A stretch of DNA of 64,000 nucleotides from Pseudomonas caricapapayae (GTDB taxonomy: Bacteria; Pseudomonadota; Gammaproteobacteria; Pseudomonadales; Pseudomonadaceae). This document shows positions 14,489-21,705 of this stretch, in pieces. Where the stretch lies: the NCBI RefSeq assembly GCF_001400735.1, contig NZ_LJPW01000005.1:1-64000 (forward strand), read 5' to 3'. A program made the position numbers and the translations under genes. Positions within the stretch are counted from its first letter, which is position 1; every line of letters begins with the position of its first letter. Below the pieces are notes generated by a model, which was given only the letters and a program-made list of their open reading frames with translations, did not search any database and had not been told where the DNA came from.

Positions 14489-14584
14489 AATGCCAATGCA
14501 CTTTCAAGATCGCGACATGCGCACTATCGCGCTGCTAGGCCAAAATGTATATTAGAAAGCCATAACGAACTGAGGAGATAAATA

Positions 14585-15139
14585 ATGACAGGAATCTACA
14601 AAGCTGATTGGATGCAAGCCCTAGAGCGCAATAAGCAATACGGCCTTTCTGTACCAGCCATATATACGGCGCCGCAGGAGAAATATTTTACGGCTTCAAG
14701 ATTAGCAGAGCTTCCGAGAATTATTCAGCCAGCTTTGGCGGGATTAACCATGGATGATTTGGTTTGTCAGTGTCTAGCAATACATTTTAAGTTACTTCCC
14801 GTTTTACAGAATTGGCTTGGGTGTCCTGTTTATTTCACCCTGGGCTGGATTGATGATGGAAAAAACGGAATATTCAAGTTTGGAGATACACTTATTAAGT
14901 CCCTTCTTGATGGAGAGCCTAGAAGCAGCCTAGTCAACCTGCATGCTTGGTTGACGCTACCCTCAATGGAAATCTTCGACGTTACGTTGTCAACGACCTT
15001 TGCTAAGCTCAATAATTTGCCGGAAGGATATGGAGGGGTATTTAGTCAACACCCGGATAGCCTTAAGGGCTTTGCCTTCAAGCCCATGTTGTTGGGAGAG
15101 GAATTTTTGATTCGCAGTAAGTTGCTCCGATTTGAATGA
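14585..15139 (+). CDS. Hypothetical protein (184 aa)
   Basis: It has a good ribosome site (GAGGAGATAAATA) and visibly lower GC than its neighbours, a sign of separate acquisition. Mixed alpha/beta sequence with LGCPVYFTLGWIDDGKNGIF and a HAWLTLPSMEIFDVTLSTTF segment. A HAW-L motif with a later acidic residue recalls transglutaminase-like or phage small hydrolase folds, but this is too weak to assign. No membrane segment. Confidence 0.6.
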   Translation: MTGIYKADWMQALERNKQYGLSVPAIYTAPQEKYFTASRLAELPRIIQPALAGLTMDDLVCQCLAIHFKLLPVLQNWLGCPVYFTLGWIDDGKNGIFKFGDTLIKSLLDGEPRSSLVNLHAWLTLPSMEIFDVTLSTTFAKLNNLPEGYGGVFSQHPDSLKGFAFKPMLLGEEFLIRSKLLRFE

Positions 15140-15189
15140 ACTCCAACCATAAGCTAAGCTTAAAGGTAACATTGGCGTAGGAATTTCAT

Positions 15190-15420
15190 ATGCTCCTTCT
15201 GACTCGCCGCGAAGGTGAAAATATTATGATTGGCGGTGGTATTCAGATCCAAGTTCTACGCGTTTCAGAGGATACTGGGTATGTACGTATCCAGATTGAA
15301 GCCCCGGACGCTGTCGAAGTCCAGAGCAGAAACGTTGATAACGAAGTGAGCGATGGCAAGCCTGGTCCTGTTATTACTCATAAGCGCCGGTGGCGCTCGT
15401 TGGTCACTCGGTTTGAATGA
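15190..15420 (+). CDS. CsrA/RsmA family RNA-binding protein
   Basis: 76 residues: MLLLTRREGENIMIGGGIQI, VLRVSEDTGYVRIQIEAPDA and VEVQSRNV correspond to the five-strand CsrA core (canonical start MLILTRRVGE). The first RNA-binding face (LLTRREGE) is intact; in the second, VAVHREEI is replaced by VEVQSRNV, so the key Arg is kept in altered context. The C-terminus KRRWRSLVTRFE is a basic extension absent from chromosomal CsrA. It would bind GGA motifs in mRNA leaders; the plasmid copy could alter host or plasmid translation. Confidence 0.8.
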   Translation: MLLLTRREGENIMIGGGIQIQVLRVSEDTGYVRIQIEAPDAVEVQSRNVDNEVSDGKPGPVITHKRRWRSLVTRFE

Positions 15421-15442
15421 CCAACCATACCAGGAGTACAAG

Positions 15443-15856
15443 ATGGCATTGATGAGCGTTGAGCAACTGCTGGATCAAGCTGAGGACGAGTACATGAGCA
15501 AAGACCAGCTGGCCTTTTTCAAAGATCGATTGGAGGTCAAAGCCGCTGGGCTTCGTGATCGCTTGCTCAGCTGTCAGGCCAGTTGCCAGATCGAGCGTCA
15601 CCCGGACGAAGCAGACTTCGCTTCCGATGAGGAAAACAGAGCGGTGGCTGCAACCATGATAGAAAGGGACAGACAGACGTTGAGCGATGTGCACAAGGCC
15701 CTGGATATTCTCGCTCTGGGCGACTACGGTTTTTGCCAGGAGACTGGCGAAGCCATAGGCATAAAGCGCCTGCTACTGGTCCCCGAGTCATTGTATTCGG
15801 TCGAATCGATGCGAGCGCTGGAGGCCAAGGGGATGCACCAGCGCCAAGTGGACTAG
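15443..15856 (+). CDS. DksA/TraR-like protein with degenerate zinc site
   Basis: 137 residues with a coiled-coil N-terminal part (QLLDQAEDEYMSKDQLAFFK ... LRDRLLS) and a C-terminal globular part DILALGDYGFCQETGEAIGI KRLLL, the DksA zinc-finger region. Only one Cys of the usual four remains (C-x2-T); the second pair is Ser (YSVES). Cys-x2-Thr is also seen in zinc-independent DksA2 of Pseudomonas. DksA-type proteins enter the RNA polymerase secondary channel, and plasmid TraR mimics DksA with ppGpp. CAGGAG precedes the start. It sits directly after the csrA-like gene, 22 bp away. Confidence 0.75.
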   Translation: MALMSVEQLLDQAEDEYMSKDQLAFFKDRLEVKAAGLRDRLLSCQASCQIERHPDEADFASDEENRAVAATMIERDRQTLSDVHKALDILALGDYGFCQETGEAIGIKRLLLVPESLYSVESMRALEAKGMHQRQVD

Positions 15857-16015
15857 CCAAAGTCGCCGCTGCGAAGTGATCCAGGAGAAGTCGCTCAGTT
15901 GCAAACAAAGCCCCGCTCATCGACGTGAATATAATCATCTGTGCCGAACGTTGTGACTTCTATGTGACCCGGAGACAGTAATTCGGTTAACAGGCTGCCC
16001 TTATAAGGACACCCC

Positions 16016-16696
16016 ATGCGCATCACCCGCTACCATACCTACCCTCCGACCCAGGCCGAGGGTGATCAAGTCATCGCAATGGTCAAGGACTACGTTACTG
16101 ACTTGAGCCTAGTCGCCGTGCCCCCCAGCAATTTGCTGTACGAGTTCTACCGCTGGGCGTTATCGACGGAAGTCGGGTTTTATATGGGCCGAATCGGACT
16201 GACCGCCAGCGAGCCGGTAGAACTGCTATTAGCCTTCGATAATGCGACGCCCAATGAAGTTGTAGGGTTTCTCCTGTACTCCCCCGTACCTACGCACCTT
16301 GAGGCGTGTGGGGTCAACTATATGGCTGTCAAAGAGTCCTGCCGCCGGCGCGGCATCGGCAGTGAGCTGGTGAAGACTTTGATAGAGCTCTATCCCTATA
16401 CGGAGCTCACTTGTGCGATCAAGACGGTGCCGTTCTACCAGTCACTTGGTTTTCAAGTGCTGGATCATCACGTAACCCAGGTAGTCATGAACACGCGCAC
16501 CGCAAGCTGTGACGGTGAAATGGCGATTGTCAATGTGGAATCCATCTATGAGTCGGATGAGGCAAATGCTGTAAAGCAAAGCCTGTTGCAGCGCTGGGGT
16601 ATGAAGGAAATAAAGAGGGCACAAAAACAGATGGAACGGCATACTGCTGAGCTTTGCCGGCAGGCCGAGGCGTTCTACCTTGCTTCCAAGGCATAG
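16016..16696 (+). CDS. GNAT family N-acetyltransferase
   Basis: 226 residues. The acetyl-CoA site is seen in VNYMAVKESCRRRGIGSELV (motif A, R-x-x-G-x-G as RRRGIG), followed by a strand and VPFYQSLGFQVLD (motif B). The C-terminal 60 residues are a charged helical extension (EANAVKQSLLQRWGMKEIKR ...). The substrate is unknown. Ribosome site AAGGACACCCC. Last gene of the + strand tract. Confidence 0.8.
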   Translation: MRITRYHTYPPTQAEGDQVIAMVKDYVTDLSLVAVPPSNLLYEFYRWALSTEVGFYMGRIGLTASEPVELLLAFDNATPNEVVGFLLYSPVPTHLEACGVNYMAVKESCRRRGIGSELVKTLIELYPYTELTCAIKTVPFYQSLGFQVLDHHVTQVVMNTRTASCDGEMAIVNVESIYESDEANAVKQSLLQRWGMKEIKRAQKQMERHTAELCRQAEAFYLASKA

Positions 16697-16773
16697 ATAT
16701 CAATAGCTGATGTAGCTTTATATTTGCACCGTGCGAGCCCGTCGTCACAGACAACCGGCTCGCACGGCCACAG

Positions 16774-16908
16774 TTAATCGCCAGGCTTATGTTTATGGAC
16801 AGGGAGCGTGGGATGCTTCTTATCATTGGGCGGATTTACATGCCGTCGCCGGTCATCCTTCCCATCTTCGCGCTTTGGCTTCGGCCCTGGCTTGATATCT
16901 GTAATCAT
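16774..16908 (-). CDS. Possible small basic protein (44 aa)
   Basis: MITDIKPGPKPKREDGKDDR followed by a Pro/His/Lys-rich tail. It has CGGAG five bases before the ATG. Low-complexity composition makes it uncertain; it lies downstream of the resolvase gene on the same strand. Confidence 0.3.
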   Translation of the reverse strand: MITDIKPGPKPKREDGKDDRRRHVNPPNDKKHPTLPVHKHKPGD

Positions 16909-17037
16909 ATGGACTCCGTTGAGTTTCATTGCATTGCATAAGATGCCTTGGAACCGTAGCACAGGCTTTCGCCGTGACCCGTGACCCGTGACCAGTGCCG
17001 CACAAATCTTGTGTCTTACGCCGTTTTTGGCAGCCCA

Positions 17038-17667
17038 TCAGCGCTGACTAACATCCTGCAACTCGTCGCGCAATTTCATCACTGTGGTAGTTGAGCACTT
17101 TGCGTGCCTGGAGACTGCACGTACCCCGAGACCAGCATCCAACAGCTCCCTCACTCGTTTACGCAGCTCGACGTCCACAGGTCGGCCTTTGTATACGCCT
17201 GTAGATTTTGCTTTCGCTATTCCTTGCGCCTGGCGCAGCCTACGCTGTTGATAATCCTTCCTGGCGATCGCGGCCATCATGTCAATCATCATGTAGTTGA
17301 TTGCGGCCAGCATGCGATCAGTAAATTCATCACCAGACTGCACGGTGATGCCTTGGTGGCTCGTTGGCAGATCCACAGAGACGATGCGTACACCTTGGCT
17401 ATCAATTGCTGCCTTCAATGACCGCCAAGCCTGGTCATCCATACGCGACAACCGATCGATGCTTTCCACCAGGAGCACGTCGCCTCGGCGAGCATCCTTG
17501 AGCAAGCGGATTAGCTCAGGACGATCAGCATGGCTGCCGCTGGCATTTTCCATGTAGGTCGATGCAATAGCCTTACCATGGCCGGCGACAAATTCTTCCA
17601 GATACTCACGAGCTCGACTCGCGTCCTGGTCATCTGTAGATGCTCTAAGGTAAGCGCGGATGAACAT
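17038..17667 (-). CDS. Serine recombinase (resolvase/invertase)
   Basis: 209 residues. The catalytic Ser is in YLRASTDDQDA (Ser10); further active-site motifs are ENASGSHADRPELIRLLKDA and VLLVESIDRLSRM (R-x3-R equivalent), then the long E helix and a C-terminal helix-turn-helix (RVRELLDAGLGVRAVSRHAK). A small serine recombinase of the resolvase type, likely to resolve plasmid multimers. Direct repeats of about 20 bp in the upstream region (17676-17788) are its probable binding sites. Confidence 0.9.
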   Translation of the reverse strand: MFIRAYLRASTDDQDASRAREYLEEFVAGHGKAIASTYMENASGSHADRPELIRLLKDARRGDVLLVESIDRLSRMDDQAWRSLKAAIDSQGVRIVSVDLPTSHQGITVQSGDEFTDRMLAAINYMMIDMMAAIARKDYQQRRLRQAQGIAKAKSTGVYKGRPVDVELRKRVRELLDAGLGVRAVSRHAKCSTTTVMKLRDELQDVSQR

Positions 17668-17675
17668 TGGCTTTT

Positions 17676-17788
17676 CGTCTCATTTTGGGTGTGTTCGTAA
17701 AAGTGTATCAGATTGGGTGTACGTTAATAACGCGCTGACAGCTGAGGAGCTATTCTGAATTTGTATCATTTTAGGTATACCCTAAAAT
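17676..17788. other. Probable res region of the serine recombinase
   Basis: Three related segments, near 17676 (CGTCTCATTTTGGGTGTG), 17703 (GTGTATCAGATTGGGTGTAC) and 17761 (TTGTATCATTTTAGGTATAC), lie in front of the gene. The last is part of a 21-bp inverted repeat, ATTTTAGG-TATAC-CCTAAAAT (17768-17788), with a TATA-like centre where a crossover could occur. Confidence 0.55.
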
Positions 17789-17889
17789 AACATCTATAAG
17801 TAGTTACAACAGGCGACAGAATTACTTGCGATGTATTTGCCATTATGTGGTTACATGTGGCTACGTATTGCTATGCAGATGGTTTTTCG

Positions 17890-18330
17890 ATGACTGCCCC
17901 AGATGACGTAGTTGCGGCCACAGCTTCGCAGATTCAACGAACCTTCGCACCGGGCCAGATCGCCCAGCTCATACGCTTGATCAGTCCAGCGTCACCCTGC
18001 GCGCTGATGAGCCCTGAAGCGTTTGAACACGTGGTGGCTTTCATGTCTTGCAAAACTGGGCAGAGAGCTTTCTCAGCAAAATCACTGCATGCCGCCAGGC
18101 TCGTCTTGGTGATGGGGGCCAGTGTGGCTGAAGCTGCCGCTGACGTGGGCTTGGCCAGGCAGGTGGTGCACCGGCTGATGATGCGGATTCGAGCTCGCCT
18201 GCAACAGTTGCCAGGTGAATGGGTGAAGGTGGAGGCCTGGTTGCCGCCTGCTGCTGCCAGGCAGGTAGCAGACCTGGCTGCTGAACTGAGATTGGCGCAT
18301 CAAGCGGTAGGGGAGAAAGCATACCGCTAG
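17890..18330 (+). CDS. TrfB/KorA-type transcriptional regulator
   Basis: A protein of about 146 residues (an upstream ATG at 17845 would add 15). The core SAKSLHAARLVLVMGASVAE AAADVGLARQVVHRLMMRIR matches the KorA/TrfB helix-turn-helix (compare KorA: ARGVLVDG-x-x-x-x-x-A-x-x-x-GLTRGAVSQAVHRV), and PGEWVKVEAWLPPAAARQV matches the linker after it. KorA-type proteins repress plasmid replication and transfer promoters. A terminator follows at 18505. A decayed second copy lies at 19215-19330. Confidence 0.8.
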   Translation: MTAPDDVVAATASQIQRTFAPGQIAQLIRLISPASPCALMSPEAFEHVVAFMSCKTGQRAFSAKSLHAARLVLVMGASVAEAAADVGLARQVVHRLMMRIRARLQQLPGEWVKVEAWLPPAAARQVADLAAELRLAHQAVGEKAYR

Positions 18331-18504
18331 GGTCAGCGGGGGTTGACGACATAATCATTGATAGGTAGTGTGACTACAGAGCGCGAAATCAGTGGCCTTG
18401 CAGGGCAACGACTGACGTAGGTACCCCGGCGATTCTGCAAAATCGGTGGTGGTGAGACCTCTCATCCCATTTCCTGAGGATGCCAATATCAGGATTAAAA
18501 CCTT

Positions 18505-18533
18505 AAGGGCAGCCCTCACAGCTGCCCTTTTTC
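18505..18533 (+). terminator. Intrinsic terminator after the trfB-like gene
   Basis: A perfect 9-bp stem AAGGGCAGC/GCTGCCCTT with a 7-base loop, followed by TTTTCTTT. It overlaps the 3' end of the convergent nuclease gene. Confidence 0.75.
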
Positions 18534-19043
18534 TTTGCTTTCGATTTCATAACGGCGGTACAGAAGCTCACCGCGTCGGTGAGGGTTCATCTTCTTTGAC
18601 GAGCAATGCATGAAATTCCAAAGGATATTTCCTCCTTTTACATCGACGATAACCAGCATGTCGTTTTTCGCTTCGTATGCTCCAACGAACGCTAGGCGAT
18701 AGTCGCCGTTGTCGTACTGCACTCGCCAAACCTCAAATGGCCCGGAAAGCGTGTCTATGGCATGTCTGACGTAGCGTTCCCGGGAGTCCGGACGTTTCTC
18801 GACAATATGTGACAAGCTTGGTTTGAGAACCGTTACTGAGCCTACGGGGGTTTCGAACGTCCGGGATGTGACCGTGGGCACCGACATGCCGAAGTGCTCG
18901 TGAATAATTGCCAAAGCCTCTTCAAACGTGTCGCCTCTCTTGATTTCCGATATAGCTGGTGAGCGCAGCTCCCTTACAAGGTATCGAAGATCTGGTAGAC
19001 CCAAATCCTCCCAACCGGATTGCCCTGGTAATTCCTTGATCAT
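18516..19043 (-). CDS. PBECR2-type (barnase/EndoU/ColE5-D/RelE-like fold) nuclease domain protein
   Basis: 175 residues. The C-terminal 100 residues have the PBECR layout: VTVLKPSLSHIVEKRPDSRE R, then HAIDTLSGPFEVWRVQYDNG DYRLAFVG, a strand pair, and a C-terminal RRGELLYRR. The His of SHIVEKR and the following Arg residues are the expected active-site positions. Such domains are RNase-like toxins or processing enzymes in phage and conjugative elements. A small frame (19061-19210) just upstream could be a partner or a fragment of a formerly longer protein. No secretion signal. Confidence 0.65.
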   Translation of the reverse strand: MIKELPGQSGWEDLGLPDLRYLVRELRSPAISEIKRGDTFEEALAIIHEHFGMSVPTVTSRTFETPVGSVTVLKPSLSHIVEKRPDSRERYVRHAIDTLSGPFEVWRVQYDNGDYRLAFVGAYEAKNDMLVIVDVKGGNILWNFMHCSSKKMNPHRRGELLYRRYEIESKEKGQL

Positions 19044-19060
19044 CGCCGGCTCTTCAAACG

Positions 19061-19210
19061 CTAAAAAATATCGCCGAGCGGATCGTCATAGCCAGCCATG
19101 GGGGCTGCGGGTGACGTGTTTGGATCTGGCATGTGCTCGATCCGCAACAGCGTGGAGTGCAGCTTACCAATCTCTTCTTGCAATGACTCTATAACACCTG
19201 CGAATGATGA
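19061..19210 (-). CDS. Small protein or 3' fragment upstream of the PBECR gene
   Basis: The readable segment is SFAGVIESLQEEIGKLHSTL LRIEHMPDPNTSPAAPMAGY DDPLGDIF, ending 17 bp before the PBECR start. Codon use looks genuine up to about 19210, where it meets the relic of a trfB-like gene on the other strand, so the 5' part was probably lost at that junction. A start at ATG 19133 would give a 23-residue peptide only. Confidence 0.35.
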   Translation of the reverse strand, partial: SSFAGVIESLQEEIGKLHSTLLRIEHMPDPNTSPAAPMAGYDDPLGDIF

Positions 19211-19214
19211 GACA

Positions 19215-19330
19215 CAGCCTCGCCCAGGCTGCCGACGAAGTTGGCACTGGCCAGGCAGGTAGTGCACAAGCTGATGTGCAGATGCCTGGTGAATGGTGGA
19301 AGGTAGGGAGTGGGCATCCACCTTTTGGCC
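19215..19330 (+). pseudogene. Decayed trfB/korA-like remnant
   Basis: The DNA aligns to 18130-18240 of the intact regulator: CTGGCCAGGCAGGTAGTGCA, AAGCTGATG and GGTGAATGGTGGAAGGT are near-identical. It has a 1-base insertion before the LARQVVH codons and an internal deletion after them, so it cannot encode a protein. Confidence 0.6.
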
Positions 19331-19339
19331 AGGTGCAGC

Positions 19340-19760
19340 TGGAGCACTGAGGGTTCCTCCTGGGCGTTCTCTTCGCTGCGCTCAGGGCCGGGCTTTCGTG
19401 CTGCGCATCGAGCCAGGCCATGAAGCCGGCCCGTCTCGCCCCTTCGGGCTTCAATCCTCGCCGGCAAGCTGGCTCTAACGTCTCCGGCCTCTCGGCCTGC
19501 GCGCTCCGCTTGCCGTCGCTGCCTATACTTCCCGTATCACCTGCAGGCTTAGCTGCACACCTTTCGCCGTGCGCTTGACGGTAGATCGAGCGCGGCACCT
19601 GACAAGGGTTCGGCTGCGCCCGCGACACTCCCCCGTTCAGACTCGCTTCGCTCCCTTAGCTGCGGCCTCGCATCGCGCCCTTGTCACGCACCTATGCGCC
19701 CGATCGACCTAAGCGCATGGCGAAAGGCACTCAGCAAAGCCAGCACAGAGGTGAGACAAA
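19340..19760. other. Non-coding GC-rich stretch with an oriT-core-like sequence
   Basis: About 420 bp with open frames on several strands but no credible start site or motif. It contains GGCTGCGCCCGCGACACTCC at 19612-19631, resembling the GGCTGCGCCCCGACACCCC core at 21662-21680 in the oriT candidate. It may be a remnant transfer or replication region, and also the long leader of the gene at 19761. Confidence 0.35.
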
Positions 19761-20138
19761 ATGAACAGACAAGCAAAGCAACAGCTGATGAAGCGCTTCA
19801 CAAGCGGTCAGGTCGAGACCTGCAAAAAACTTTTGAAACTGAGTCGCCAGGTTAACCAGTTCAACGCGCGCGTTGAGTTCCTGGTGCTGACGTTCAAGCA
19901 TGATCTGGTGGAGGCCGTAGTCAGGTATGAACTTTGGGACAACGGTTTCGAAGGTCTGGGCGAACGCCAGTTCGACAACTGCTTTGAAATGGGCGACTCG
20001 GCCGAGGTGATCGCTGAGCTGATCACCACAGCTCGCCGTGAGGGTTTCGTGGAAAAAATTCAGACCTGGTGCGGTAACGATTCGTTTGCCCGCTGGTGCA
20101 GCTATGCCGACCGTCAAGGCGACCTTTTCTCCGCCTAA
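19761..20138 (+). CDS. Hypothetical protein (125 aa)
   Basis: A soluble helical protein starting MNRQAKQQLMKRFTSGQVET after a strong GAGGTGAG site. It contains VEFLVLTFKHDLVEAVVRYE LWDNGFEGLG and SFARWCSYADRQGDLFSA. I do not recognise a family. It lies between the KorA-type regulator and oriT on the presumed leading side. Confidence 0.6.
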   Translation: MNRQAKQQLMKRFTSGQVETCKKLLKLSRQVNQFNARVEFLVLTFKHDLVEAVVRYELWDNGFEGLGERQFDNCFEMGDSAEVIAELITTARREGFVEKIQTWCGNDSFARWCSYADRQGDLFSA

Positions 20139-20269
20139 AACGGCATTGATCAGGACGTGATAATGAATCGCGTCCAATGGTCTTTGGCTCAAGCGCTCTA
20201 GGGCCACCAACGCGCCGCATGACATCAAGCTCGGTCGAAGAGCCATCCAACCTAACGAAGGAAAATACC

Positions 20270-20458
20270 ATGAGCCCTTATATCGTGACCTGGACCATGT
20301 ACTGCGAAAATCTCGGCGATCACAAAGCTGTTGCCCAAGAAATCGCCGAGCGCTATTTTCAGGATAGGATTGCAGCTGGAGAGCCCGACACCGCGTGTAT
20401 TTTTTTCGTGACGAACAGCCAAGGTGAATCGAAACACATCGACCTTGCAGAGCGGTAG
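20270..20458 (+). CDS. Hypothetical protein (62 aa)
   Basis: MSPYIVTWTMYCENLGDHKA then a helix (VAQEIAERYFQDRIAAGEPD) and a beta strand (CIFFVTN). Starts after ACGAAGGAAAATACC. Followed by a strong terminator. No family recognised. Confidence 0.6.
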   Translation: MSPYIVTWTMYCENLGDHKAVAQEIAERYFQDRIAAGEPDTACIFFVTNSQGESKHIDLAER

Positions 20459-20477
20459 CTTACTCCCGAAATTGCGC

Positions 20478-20508
20478 AAAAAAAGCCCCCTACCCCGTGG
20501 GCTTTTTT
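20478..20508. terminator. Bidirectional intrinsic terminator
   Basis: AAAAAAAGCCC and GGGCTTTTTT enclose a 10-base loop. It separates the + strand gene ending at 20458 from the minus-strand genes ending at 20535. Confidence 0.85.
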
Positions 20509-20534
20509 ATGGGCTCTAAATTTTCTAGCTCAGT

Positions 20535-20816
20535 CTATGAAGCGACCTGCGGTTTTGTCCGAGGAGCAGCGCGTTTACGTGTAGTCGTCAGCTCAGTAAT
20601 TTCCTTAATACTCACGCTCAGACCGACATCAGCCAGCACCTGTTTAACCTCGGATGCGGTGTAGCCTTTGGTCGTGCACAAATCAACAATCTGCTCTTTG
20701 AGGGATTGAAGCACTTCAGCCTGGCTCATTTTATCCAGGCTCAGGTCGGGCAACGCGTTCAATTTTTGCCGAGCTACTTCGAGGTCGTTTTGGGTGAATG
20801 TCTTTTGCTTTGCCAT
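20535..20816 (-). CDS. Small paralogous protein, copy 3 (putative relaxosome accessory)
   Basis: 93 residues: TFTQNDLEVARQKLNALPDL then KMSQAEVLQSLKEQIVDL, TKGYTASEVKQVLADVGLSV and a basic tail (TTRKRAAPRTKPQ). The pattern ALPDL-S-x-x-K/RMS, K/EGY and a terminal basic or hydrophobic region is shared with the two genes upstream. The KGYT-x(5)-L-x(4)-GL-x-VS part looks like a helix-turn-helix. Such genes beside mobilisation loci are sometimes annotated MobC-like. Position suggests a role in oriT binding or regulation. Confidence 0.6.
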   Translation of the reverse strand: MAKQKTFTQNDLEVARQKLNALPDLSLDKMSQAEVLQSLKEQIVDLCTTKGYTASEVKQVLADVGLSVSIKEITELTTTRKRAAPRTKPQVAS

Positions 20817-20860
20817 AGGGAAAATATCCTCATGCTCTGATGGTTGACTCTTTACGAAAA

Positions 20861-21142
20861 TTAGCGCTTTGAAATGGACTTTCGTCTCTTCACCCGTTTG
20901 GCATATTCAGTTACCAGCAAACTGATGCGAGCAGGGGAGGTTGTAACGTCAAGATGTCTAAGCGCTTCTTGTATGGCCAGCTGTGAGTATCCCTTCTCGT
21001 GAACCAGCGTGTGAAGCCTATCTGAAAGCGCGCTCAAGAACTGAGTTTTTGACATCCTTTCCTGACTGAGATCCGGTAAAGCCTTCAGGGCACGCCTGGC
21101 GGCTTCGACCACATCTAGCGTGATTTTCTTTTGGCTATCCAC
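20861..21142 (-). CDS. Small paralogous protein, copy 2 (putative relaxosome accessory)
   Basis: 93 residues, same plan: DVVEAARRALKALPDLSQER, MSKTQFLSALSDRLHTLVHE then KGYSQLAIQEALRHLDVTTS and a very basic end (AKRVKRRKSISKR). It overlaps the end of copy 1 by 28 bp, so the genes are co-transcribed and probably translationally coupled. Confidence 0.6.
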   Translation of the reverse strand: MDSQKKITLDVVEAARRALKALPDLSQERMSKTQFLSALSDRLHTLVHEKGYSQLAIQEALRHLDVTTSPARISLLVTEYAKRVKRRKSISKR

Positions 21143-21459
21143 GAGTGCACTCGCATTCGGCTGATATCAATATAGCGTGATGGATCGTCGGTTTCAGGCT
21201 GATCAATGCTGAGGGTGAACATGACTCGACGCATGGTGCGTAGCTTGTCCACTGTGGAGCTGAAACCATGTTTTTCCAAGAAGCGCAAAATGTCAGTGAG
21301 AGTGAATTCCTCATCATGCAAGGCCGCATACAGCTGGTCTCGGATTGTTGCCTCAGGTCCGAATCGCTCAAATTTATCCACCTTGAGAGAGGGGAGGCTG
21401 TCCAGAAACTCCCTGGCCGCGGCTAGATCGTCTTGGGTGTACACCCTTTTCTTTGCCAT
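21115..21459 (-). CDS. Small paralogous protein, copy 1 (putative relaxosome accessory)
   Basis: 114 residues: RVYTQDDLAAAREFLDSLPS LKVDKFERFGPEATIRDQLY, then FTLTDILRFLEKHGFSSTVD and a basic C-terminus (SWIAKRKSR). It is the most divergent and longest of the three tandem paralogues and starts about 80 bp from the oriT candidate, transcribed away from it. Confidence 0.6.
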   Translation of the reverse strand: MAKKRVYTQDDLAAAREFLDSLPSLKVDKFERFGPEATIRDQLYAALHDEEFTLTDILRFLEKHGFSSTVDKLRTMRRVMFTLSIDQPETDDPSRYIDISRMRVHSWIAKRKSR

Positions 21460-21540
21460 GAAAATCAACCCTTTACGTATCGCTGACCCCTCAAAGATAT
21501 CAAGGCCATACCCCTATTTATGGGCCGACCCTCCCCGACG

Positions 21541-21680
21541 CGCTCTTGTAAGTTATAGGCTAATATGGTATTAATTGGATGTAAAGTGAGATCAAGAGCG
21601 TGACTGGAAATGTTTTGTACGGACGGCCCGCACGCGGTCCATCCGACAAAACCCGGATCAGGGCTGCGCCCCGACACCCC
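21541..21680. other. Putative origin of transfer (oriT)
   Basis: CGCTCTTG (21541-21548) and CAAGAGCG (21593-21600) flank an AT-rich segment. Next comes a long imperfect hairpin, GTTTTGTACGGACGG/CCATCCGACAAAAC (21612-21652), with one bulge and one mismatch. Then CCGGATCAGGGCTGCGCCCC GACACCCC; its reverse complement (GGGTGTCGGGGCGCAGCC...TGA) resembles the bom/oriT flank of ColE1/pMB1-type plasmids. It lies between divergent accessory genes and nikA/nikB, the usual place. The exact nick position is not determined; CATCCG|AC is one candidate by comparison with the CATCCTG of MOBP origins. Confidence 0.65.
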
Positions 21681-21705
21681 GACAGCGTCATTCAGTTAGT
21701 TAAGG

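Noticed and set aside
19164..19628. Minus-strand frame of 154 codons in the GC-rich gap
   Set aside because: Composition is Arg/Pro/Ala rich with no fold-like pattern, and overlapping frames are open too; treated as non-coding.
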